Source of the DNA: Luteimonas sp. BLCC-B24
Lineage (GTDB): Bacteria > Pseudomonadota > Gammaproteobacteria > Xanthomonadales > Xanthomonadaceae
DNA length: 64,000 nucleotides
Assembly (NCBI RefSeq): GCF_028550595.1
Contig: NZ_JAQQGN010000009.1
Coordinates: 83,673 to 147,672, forward strand
Reading direction: 5' to 3'
The notes under the pieces are model-generated. The model saw nothing but the letters and a program-made list of their open reading frames with translations, did no database searches and was not told where the DNA came from. Both the position numbers and the translations under genes were made by a program. Positions 25,431-31,752 of this stretch are shown here, piece by piece (positions within the stretch are counted from its first letter, which is position 1; each line of letters begins with the position of its first letter).

Positions 25431-25910
25431 ATGTCCGCCCAACACGATGCGCCTTCCACACCCGACGAGATGCGCGCCGCCCTGCTGCGGCGTTTCGAAG
25501 CGATCCTCGGGGAGCAACGCGGCCTGGATGCCGGCGACCGCGACAGCATGATGGCCCGGCTGCATGAAGCGCTCGACGATCCGCGCACCCTGGACACGCC
25601 GGTCGATCCGTCCCGGCTGCAGGCCAGCGTGTCGGAGACCATCGGCCTGCTGCAGCAGCATGGCCTGATGGATCAGGCCGGCGGCCAGTCGGCCAGCAGC
25701 GCGTTCGAACGCACGTTCGCCGTGCTGCAGAACGATTCGGTCAAGAAAGCGATGGAATTCGCACGCATCTCGCGCGAGCGGGGTGAGAGCGAAGCGCGCG
25801 AATGGTTGAGCCAGCAGGCCGGTGCAGCGAGCGAACCCGCGGCACCCGGGCCGGATGCGATGCCGGCGCACGTGGCCGCAGCGCTCAAGGGGCAGCCGGT
25901 CGGGCGCTGA
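25431..25910 (+). CDS. Hypothetical helical protein in the T3SS accessory zone
   Basis: The protein has 159 residues, is acidic and predicted helical, with no signal peptide or membrane segment. A Pro/Ala-rich tail follows residue 130. Regular helices appear in LLRRFEAILGEQRGLDAGDR and VKKAMEFARISRERGESEAR. AGGAG precedes the ATG at 25431 by 6 bases. It lies between two genes encoding FNFNF-motif proteins, so it may be a regulator, chaperone or substrate of the system. No family was recognised. Confidence 0.5.
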   Translation: MSAQHDAPSTPDEMRAALLRRFEAILGEQRGLDAGDRDSMMARLHEALDDPRTLDTPVDPSRLQASVSETIGLLQQHGLMDQAGGQSASSAFERTFAVLQNDSVKKAMEFARISRERGESEAREWLSQQAGAASEPAAPGPDAMPAHVAAALKGQPVGR

Positions 25911-25919
25911 ACGCGCCGA

Positions 25920-25936
25920 CTAGGGGTACGCCCTAG
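25920..25936. promoter_or_regulatory. CTAGGG-N5-CCCTAG palindrome upstream of the needle-like gene
   Basis: CTAGGG-GTACG-CCCTAG is a perfect inverted repeat that ends 118 bp before the ATG at 26055. Its inner part (GGGGTACGCCCTAG) closely matches the second copy at 24617-24630. Confidence 0.5.
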
Positions 25937-26054
25937 TTGTGGCACCTCGCGCATCGCAGGAGGATCGAGTCCAGAGAGTTCCAGGCCGCACACAGGATGC
26001 GACCGCATGACGAATCCGCTTTCGATGTTTGCCATTCAACTGAGGAGATAGACC

Positions 26055-26378
26055 ATGTCGGTGGATTTCAATTTCAATTTCTCATCGGACCTCGCCAGCG
26101 CGGGTATCCGCGGCCTGGGCGAATCGGGCGGCGGCGAGGGTGAAAGCTGGCTCGTGGCCCTTGCCAAGGCCATGGGCATGATGCTCGGCGACATTGCCGA
26201 GAAGATGCAGTCGGCGGTCGATACGATGGAAGGTGCGGGCAAGCAGTCCAAGGAATTCATGACCGCGCAGACCGAGTTCCAGGCGCAGTCGCAGCTCTTC
26301 AGCATGCTGTCGAACACCGTCGCCACGGCGATCAAGTCGATCGGCGAAGGTCTCACCGCCAACGCGCGCAAGACCTGA
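26055..26378 (+). CDS. Small helical secreted-type protein (needle or filament candidate)
   Basis: The protein has 107 residues and no Cys. It begins MSVDFNFNFSSD and continues with a Gly-rich linker. Two amphipathic helices follow (LAKAMGMMLGDIAEKMQSAV; FQAQSQLFSMLSNTVATAIK). The helical hairpin with a hydrophobic C-terminal helix resembles needle (SctF) or EspA-like filament subunits. Strong AGGAG site, its own upstream palindrome and a strong terminator immediately after the stop point to an abundantly made product. No specific family could be assigned; it competes with 18137-18472 for the needle role. Confidence 0.6.
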   Translation: MSVDFNFNFSSDLASAGIRGLGESGGGEGESWLVALAKAMGMMLGDIAEKMQSAVDTMEGAGKQSKEFMTAQTEFQAQSQLFSMLSNTVATAIKSIGEGLTANARKT

Positions 26379-26394
26379 TCATCGGATCGTGCGG

Positions 26395-26424
26395 AAAAAC
26401 GGCCCTGCGGGGCCGTTTTTTTTG
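26395..26424 (+). terminator. Intrinsic terminator after the needle-like gene
   Basis: AACGGCCC and GGGCCGTT form an 8-bp stem with a 4-base loop, followed by eight T. It starts 17 bp after the stop at 26378 and should end the accessory T3SS transcript. Confidence 0.9.
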
Positions 26425-26485
26425 CCGGGTTCATCGCAGAGCGGGAACTATGGCGATCGGCCATCAGGAAGAGGAGACGAGGCAG

Positions 26486-26839
26486 ATGCGCGGACTCAAC
26501 GTATGGGCGGTATGTGCGGTGCTGGTGCTGGTATCGGTCGCGTTGCCGCGCGGCGCTGTCGCGCAATGGGACGCCGGCGCCTCGCAACAACTCGGCATGG
26601 GCCACGGGTTCACCGCGTTGTCGCAGTCGACCATGCGCAACACGATGCAGACCGAAGAAGACGTCGAAGCGGACGCGGACGCCCGCGCCGCCGAGGCGGC
26701 GGACACGCCGGCACGCGGCGCTCGACTTGATGCACTCGCGCGCGAGTACGCCGAGCGCCGCACGCGCAACGGACGCGTCCAGGCCGATGCCTGGGCGTTC
26801 GAGCGGGGTCGTCGTGATGCACAAGCGGGATCGGACTGA
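26486..26839 (+). CDS. Small exported protein, unknown
   Basis: The protein has 117 residues. A signal peptide (LNVWAVCAVLVLVSVALP, cleavage probably after AVA before QW) is followed by a hydrophilic Ala/Asp/Arg-rich part. The ATG at 26486 follows GAGGAGACGAGG; an in-frame ATG at 26450 would add twelve residues before the signal. It is the first of three exported or lipidated proteins whose genes run together (1-bp gap to the next). Confidence 0.55.
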   Translation: MRGLNVWAVCAVLVLVSVALPRGAVAQWDAGASQQLGMGHGFTALSQSTMRNTMQTEEDVEADADARAAEAADTPARGARLDALAREYAERRTRNGRVQADAWAFERGRRDAQAGSD

Positions 26840-26840
26840 G

Positions 26841-27509
26841 ATGCGCGCTTCGCTGTGGCTCCTGTTGCTGGTCGTGGTGGCCGCGCCGGGATGTTCGCGC
26901 GGCGCCGGGTCGTCCGAGGCCGAGACATCGCCGGCCACCGACCCGGCCCTGGCGGCCGACTTCATGCGCGCCTACACCGCCGGTTACGAAAGCCTCGAGC
27001 GGTCCGGGGCGCAGGCACGCACCGCATCGCGCCTGCAGGGTGTGGACCGGGACTTCGCGCTGGGCCATACGGAGCTGCTGCGCACGCCGTTGCACGACGT
27101 CCCGGGATTCCTGGCGTCCGGGCAAGCGGATGCGCTCGTCCGCGAGCGCTATGCGGCGTTCGGGCTCGAACCCGATGCACTGGCATCGGCCAATGTCGTG
27201 CTGTTCGTGAGCGGCTGGGAAGCGGTGAACGGTGAGGCCGCGTCCGCACGACGGGCCCAGGGCTTGCGCCGGCAGATGGCCGCCCAGGCCCCGGGCGTTG
27301 CGACGGCCCGCAGCGACACGGCCCGAGAGCGACGCATTCTGGAGCTGGTCGCCGCCGCGATCACGCACGAGGCCCGGCGCCTCGAGGCCGAAGGCGATGC
27401 CACGGCCCTGGCCCGGTTCCGCGCCGGGATTCGTGAGGATTTCCAGCGCCAGTCGGGCAACGATCTGGCCCGTTTCGATCTCGGCGAAGACGGCTTCGTC
27501 GCGCGCTGA
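26841..27509 (+). CDS. Lipoprotein, paralogue of the next gene
   Basis: The protein has 222 residues. The signal ends in a lipobox (APGCS, Cys near residue 18). The mature part is helical. Residues about 105-140 (YAAFGLEPDALASANVVLFV, SGWEAVNGE) and the C-terminal FDLGEDGFVAR align by eye with the protein at 27532-28224, so the two are paralogues. The layout resembles the DUF6683-type proteins common in Xanthomonadaceae, though I cannot verify this. The ATG at 26841 is one base after the previous stop. Confidence 0.6.
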   Translation: MRASLWLLLLVVVAAPGCSRGAGSSEAETSPATDPALAADFMRAYTAGYESLERSGAQARTASRLQGVDRDFALGHTELLRTPLHDVPGFLASGQADALVRERYAAFGLEPDALASANVVLFVSGWEAVNGEAASARRAQGLRRQMAAQAPGVATARSDTARERRILELVAAAITHEARRLEAEGDATALARFRAGIREDFQRQSGNDLARFDLGEDGFVAR

Positions 27510-27531
27510 TTCGCAGCCCAAGGAGACTGCC

Positions 27532-28224
27532 ATGCTGTCCATCCCCTCTGCCGTGCGTGATCGTCTGGTCGCGCTATTGATGTGCCTGCTGCTGGCCGGC
27601 GTGGCGCCGGTGCACGCACAGTCGGGCGACGCCGGCGTGGCACGCGCGCTGCAGCAGGCGGTCGCGCGACCGGCGCCGAGCGACGTGGCGCCGGCGGCGC
27701 GCGCGGCGCTGGCGTTCACCCGTGATCCCGCGGTCAGCGCGCGCGTCCAGCAGGACACGATCCGCGCGTTCGGGCGGACGCAGGCCCAGATCGCCGATCT
27801 CGACAAAGTGATCGGCTCGGGCGAGATGATGCGCGAGTTCGACGCCATCCTGAGGCGCTACGGCTACGACCCCCACAATCTCGGCGACGTGCTGGCAGCG
27901 CATCTGCTGATTTCGTGGGAGGTGGCCAACGACCGCGACTCGCGCGCGTCGCCGGAGGGGCAACGCGCGGTGCGTCGGCAGTTGATCGGGCCGCTGGCCG
28001 CCGTTCCGGAACTCGCGGCCATGAGCGACGCGGCCAAGCAGGCCCAGGCCGAACGCACGGCCTATCTGACGATGGTCTCGGCCCTGTCCTATCAGAGCCT
28101 CAAACGTCAGGGCGACCGGCAGGCGCTGGCCGCACTTGCGTCGGGCGTGCAGCGCAGTCTTCAGGTGCATGGCGTGGACCTGCAGCGGTTGACGCTCGGA
28201 GAGGGCGGGCTGGTCGCGCGCTGA
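27532..28224 (+). CDS. Exported protein, paralogue of the preceding lipoprotein
   Basis: The protein has 230 residues with a standard signal peptide (LVALLMCLLLAGVAPVHAQ) and no lipobox. The middle (FDAILRRYGYDPHNLGDVLA, HLLISWEVANDRD) and the C-terminus (LTLGEGGLVAR) match the preceding lipoprotein. One of the pair is therefore membrane-anchored and the other free in the periplasm. AGGAGA precedes the ATG at 27532. Function unknown; location beside the T3SS cluster may be incidental. Confidence 0.6.
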   Translation: MLSIPSAVRDRLVALLMCLLLAGVAPVHAQSGDAGVARALQQAVARPAPSDVAPAARAALAFTRDPAVSARVQQDTIRAFGRTQAQIADLDKVIGSGEMMREFDAILRRYGYDPHNLGDVLAAHLLISWEVANDRDSRASPEGQRAVRRQLIGPLAAVPELAAMSDAAKQAQAERTAYLTMVSALSYQSLKRQGDRQALAALASGVQRSLQVHGVDLQRLTLGEGGLVAR

Positions 28225-28259
28225 GCCGCCTCCGCCGCCGCCGCGCGGGCAACGCGCCT

Positions 28260-29687
28260 TTAGTCCTCCGACATCGGGCCGCGCCGCGCCGGGCGGGTCA
28301 GGGCGCGTGCGAACCACCACGCGCCTGCCGCGGCCGCGAGCCCCACCAGGGCGAGCTCACCGCTCCAGCGGCGCAACGTCGGCGCGACGATCGGGTCGCC
28401 GCTGGCGAGCAGGAACGTCGCGAGCACGGCCGCCAGGCAGCCGTAGGCCACCAGAGCGAGTGTCCAGAACACCCACTGCATGGCGCGCGCGATCTCGCGC
28501 GGCGTGTCGTCGTACGGCCGCACCAGCAGGGGCTGGCCTTGGCGAAGCGCCAGCAACCAGGCCCCGATCGCCTCGGGGCCGATGCGCAGGCGCTGTCGCC
28601 GACGCAGGCCGGGGCCCTCGGCGGTGTAGACGCCGGTGGCGATGAGTTCCGCCCGCGAGGGGCCGCCCAGGTCACCGGCGACCGGCGCCGTCGCCTGCGG
28701 ATTGCCGGCGGGCGCGACCGCATTGGCGACCGCGGTGCCGGCCGGGGCCTGAAGCGCAGCGACGGCCAGTGGCACCGCCGCCAGGCCGGGTCCGGCCGGC
28801 GTCGCCTGCGCCAGCGCCTGCGTGGCGGGCGCCGGCGGGGCCACGGCCCGATCCATCGCCGGTGGGGGCGCGGCGGTGACGGCCTCGCCGCGGCCGGCCT
28901 GCAGCCCCGGCCCGGCAGGAACCGGCGACGTGGTAGCGACCGGCGCGGCCGGGGTGGAGGCCGCCGCGGCGGTCGTCGCGGCCGGGGCTGCAGCGGAGGG
29001 GAGTGGCGCGGCCAACGTGGGCGGCTGCGCTGGCCCCTGCAGCCCGGCCGGGCTTTGGACGCCGGCCGTCGCGGGCGGCATGGCTGCGGACGCGGGCGCA
29101 GCGACGGGGGTGGGTGCGGCGCCGGCGAGTGCCGGGGCCGCCGCCGTCGCGGCCGGCACGGCCCGACCCGGTAGCGCCGTCGCTTGGGCGAGCGCGGACG
29201 GAAGCGCGGGGCCCGCCGTGGACGGCGTCGCTGCGGTGGCCGCCTGCGCTGGTGGGCCGGGCGGGGGCGCGGACGGGAGCAGATTGCGGACGGCGTCGGC
29301 GGCGTTGCCGAGCAGCTGGCCGGGGGCGGTGGCGGCCACCGCAGCGCCAGGCGGACCCGTCGGCGCCGAGGGCATGGAGGGCATCGAAGGCATCCCGCCT
29401 GCCGGCCCCTGAGCGGCCGTACCACCGCCTGGAACCGGCGGGCCCGGGAGCGTCAGCGTCTGTCCGCCGGGCAGCGGCAGCTGCAGGCCCGGGCCGCCGG
29501 GCAGCGCACCGGCCGGGGGCCCGGCCGACTGGAAATTGACGCTGGGAAACACCTGGCTCGCGGTCTGCATCGTCATGGACCGCATGCCGTCCGGAAAGGC
29601 ACTGCGCAGCGACGGAGGCGCCGGCGGAGTGAGCCCCAGGCCCGACAGGAGCCGTGACGGCGAAAGGCCTCCGATGGACAGGGACAC
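28260..29687 (-). CDS. Ala/Pro-rich protein with two C-terminal membrane helices
   Basis: The protein has 475 residues. About 340 residues of Ala/Pro/Gly-rich, probably disordered sequence precede a short basic domain (residues about 350-400, LRRRQRLRIGPEAIGAWLLA). Two membrane helices follow (VFWTLALVAYGCLAAVLATF; ELALVGLAAAAGAWWFARAL). There is no signal peptide. The start is a GTG at 29687 with GGAGG 7 bases upstream; the frame further upstream is poor. A CTAGGG-type site lies 104 bp upstream, suggesting co-regulation with the T3SS. It might be a translocator-like or accessory membrane protein. Confidence 0.6.
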   Translation of the reverse strand: MSLSIGGLSPSRLLSGLGLTPPAPPSLRSAFPDGMRSMTMQTASQVFPSVNFQSAGPPAGALPGGPGLQLPLPGGQTLTLPGPPVPGGGTAAQGPAGGMPSMPSMPSAPTGPPGAAVAATAPGQLLGNAADAVRNLLPSAPPPGPPAQAATAATPSTAGPALPSALAQATALPGRAVPAATAAAPALAGAAPTPVAAPASAAMPPATAGVQSPAGLQGPAQPPTLAAPLPSAAAPAATTAAAASTPAAPVATTSPVPAGPGLQAGRGEAVTAAPPPAMDRAVAPPAPATQALAQATPAGPGLAAVPLAVAALQAPAGTAVANAVAPAGNPQATAPVAGDLGGPSRAELIATGVYTAEGPGLRRRQRLRIGPEAIGAWLLALRQGQPLLVRPYDDTPREIARAMQWVFWTLALVAYGCLAAVLATFLLASGDPIVAPTLRRWSGELALVGLAAAAGAWWFARALTRPARRGPMSED

Positions 29688-29790
29688 GGCGTTGCCTCCC
29701 GGGCGCAGGGAACCGCACACGCAGCGTTGGAGCGCGGGCGCGGGCGGACGATGACAGCCCGAGCCTAGACGCCGCGGGCGCGCCTGCACC

Positions 29791-29806
29791 CTGGGGCCGG
29801 CCCTAG
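29791..29806. promoter_or_regulatory. CTAGGG-type inverted repeat upstream of the Ala/Pro-rich gene
   Basis: CTGGGG-CCGG-CCCTAG is an imperfect inverted repeat (one mismatch). It lies 104 bp upstream of the GTG at 29687 on the strand that gene uses. Confidence 0.45.
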
Positions 29807-29839
29807 GACACGCCGGTTCTGGAACGCGGGTCGCAGACC

Positions 29840-29867
29840 AAAAAAAAGGGAGACGCGGGGTCTCCCT
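29840..29867 (-). terminator. Intrinsic terminator for the e(P4)-type phosphatase gene
   Basis: On the minus strand GGGAGAC, a 5-base loop and GTCTCCC are followed by eight T. It lies about 105 bp beyond the stop of the gene at 29972-30898. Confidence 0.88.
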
Positions 29868-29971
29868 TTCGAGCCGGCAGGGCCGGAGGACATGGATACA
29901 GCGGGCGCAGGCTACCCCGCCCCCGCATGTAATGCAATACGCTAGAAAGACGACATAACCGATTGATCCAA

Positions 29972-30898
29972 CTATTGATCCAGCAGCAGCGCCGCGCGTT
30001 TCGCCTCACGCCGCGCGGTGGCCGGCTGCTCCCAGGCATTGTTGAACTGCGCCGGCTCCCAGCCGCCGTAGCTCGGATTGGCCAGCATCCACCAGCGTTC
30101 GCCGAACCAGTCGCCGTAGTCCTCGAGCAGCTGGCCGCGGGCCTCGGGGGTGTTGGCGAGGATGTCGACGAAGTCGCCGAGCTGGTCGCCGAACTGCATC
30201 AGCACGCGGTAGTCGCGGCCGGCGACGCGGCGGCGGCAGGTCTTCTCGCTGCCGTGCTGCTCGCAGCCCTCGACGTGCATGCCCAGCCCCAGGAACACGC
30301 TGTCGTCCTTCACCGGCAGGCCTTCGGCGCGCAGGCTGGCGAGCGTCGCCTCCTGCAGGTGCTGGGCGCGGTTGGACAGATAGAGGATGGTCACGCCCTT
30401 GGCCTCGGCCGCGCGCGCGAACTCCAGCACGCCCGGCACCGGTCGGGCCTTCTTCTCGGCCACCCACTCGGCCCAGGTGACCTCGTCGTACTCCAGCCCG
30501 TTCTGGATCAGCCGGGCCTGGTAGGGCGAGTTGTCGAGCACGGTTTCGTCGATGTCCATGATCACCGCGGGCGGCAGCGCGGTCGCATCACCGATCAGTT
30601 CGCGCTCCTGGGGCACGAGGGCATCCCAGTTGGGCTCGGCGATCGCGCGGTCGAGCTGCTCGGCCGCGGCGCGGAAGATGGACAGGCTGTTGGCGCGGTA
30701 CTCCTCGGAACGCTGGATCCACAACACGGCATTGAGATTGTCGTTGGGATCGGTCGCGGCCGGCGTCTGCGCGGCGGCGGTGGCCGTGGGGCCGGCGACG
30801 GCGGCGGAAGCGGCCGCGTCGGGCGCAGGGGTCGGCTTGCAGGCCGCGAGCAGCAGCGCGCTCGCGAGCAGGGACAGGGCGGGTGCGTTCAGGCGCAT
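29972..30898 (-). CDS. e(P4)-family acid phosphatase / 5'-nucleotidase lipoprotein
   Basis: The protein has 308 residues. The signal ends with the lipobox LLAAC. The HAD class C acid phosphatase core shows the nucleophile motif VIMDIDETVLDNSPYQARL and the second Asp-rich site FGDQLGDFVDI. LYLSNRAQ is motif II. The family (Haemophilus lipoprotein e(P4)) dephosphorylates nucleotides at the outer membrane or in the periplasm, for example for NAD uptake. ATG 30898 is chosen because it opens the signal peptide. An Ala-rich linker follows the lipidated Cys. Confidence 0.88.
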   Translation of the reverse strand: MRLNAPALSLLASALLLAACKPTPAPDAAASAAVAGPTATAAAQTPAATDPNDNLNAVLWIQRSEEYRANSLSIFRAAAEQLDRAIAEPNWDALVPQERELIGDATALPPAVIMDIDETVLDNSPYQARLIQNGLEYDEVTWAEWVAEKKARPVPGVLEFARAAEAKGVTILYLSNRAQHLQEATLASLRAEGLPVKDDSVFLGLGMHVEGCEQHGSEKTCRRRVAGRDYRVLMQFGDQLGDFVDILANTPEARGQLLEDYGDWFGERWWMLANPSYGGWEPAQFNNAWEQPATARREAKRAALLLDQ

Positions 30899-31011
30899 GG
30901 CAGGTCCGTCGTCGAGTGAGCCGGCGAGTTTACCGGCCCTGTCCGCCCCGGACATGACAGCCGCTGCGCGGGCCGGCATCCTGACGCCCCGTTTTTCTGC
31001 AGGTGCCGCCT

Positions 31012-31674
31012 ATGGACACGTCCGCCCCCTGGCCGACCCTGTCGCCCGCCGAGGCGCGGGTGCTGGGCTGCCTGGTCGAGAAGCAGGCCACCACGCCCGA
31101 CGTCTATCCGCTGACCGTCAACGCCGCGCAGGCGGCCGCCAACCAGAAGACCGCGCGCGACCTGGTCTTGAACCTGAGCCATGGCGACGTGCACCACGCG
31201 CTGCGCCAGCTCGAAGGCCATCGGCTGGCCCGGCAGTCGTTCTCCTCGCGCGCCGAGCGCTACGAACACACCGTCGCCAGCCGGCTCGATCTACCGCAGC
31301 CCCAGGTCGTGCTGCTGGCGCTGCTGCTGCTCCGCGGCGCGCAGACGGTCGGCGAACTGCTGTCGCGCAGCGAGCGCCTGCACTCCTTCGCCGATGCCGA
31401 GGATGCGCGCCATCACCTCGAACGGTTGCGCGGCAAGGCGCTGGTGGTGCGGATTCCGCCCTCGGCCGGCCGCCGCGAGGATCGCTATGCGCATCTGCTG
31501 TGCGGGCCGGTCGATGTCGACGCGATCGCGGCCGCCGCGGGCGCTGCGCGTGCGGTGGAGGGCGACGCCGCGCTCACGGCGCGGGTCGAGGCGCTCGAAG
31601 CCGAGGTCGCCGCGCTGCGCGCGGCGCTGGACACCCTGGTCGCGCAGCCGACGCACGGCACCACCGGCGCCTAG
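31012..31674 (+). CDS. yceH: YceH family protein (DUF480)
   Basis: The protein has 220 residues. The characteristic start [25 protein letters not shown] and the following NQKTARDL and [20 protein letters not shown] blocks are those of the YceH/DUF480 family, built of two winged-helix domains. Function is not settled; DNA binding is suggested by the fold. The last 40 residues form a coiled coil. The gene stands alone between two minus-strand genes. Confidence 0.9.
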   Translation: MDTSAPWPTLSPAEARVLGCLVEKQATTPDVYPLTVNAAQAAANQKTARDLVLNLSHGDVHHALRQLEGHRLARQSFSSRAERYEHTVASRLDLPQPQVVLLALLLLRGAQTVGELLSRSERLHSFADAEDARHHLERLRGKALVVRIPPSAGRREDRYAHLLCGPVDVDAIAAAAGAARAVEGDAALTARVEALEAEVAALRAALDTLVAQPTHGTTGA

Positions 31675-31752
31675 TCCAGGCGCTTCCGGCAGGCCTGCCG
31701 GACGCGCGTCGCCGCGCGTGAGCGTGCGCCTACGCGGCGCCCGCGCCACGCC

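Noticed and set aside
25939..25955. TGGCAC sequence before the needle-like gene as a sigma54 site
   Set aside because: The spacing to the following GC is wrong.
28300..29720. Plus-strand and alternative minus-strand frames across the Ala/Pro-rich gene
   Set aside because: They arise from the extreme composition; only the frame with the GTG, GGAGG site and C-terminal helices makes sense.
5331..29806. PIP boxes (TTCGC-N15-TTCGC) or hrp boxes (GGAACC) expected for Xanthomonas or enterobacterial hrp systems
   Set aside because: No convincing match was seen by eye upstream of the operons.
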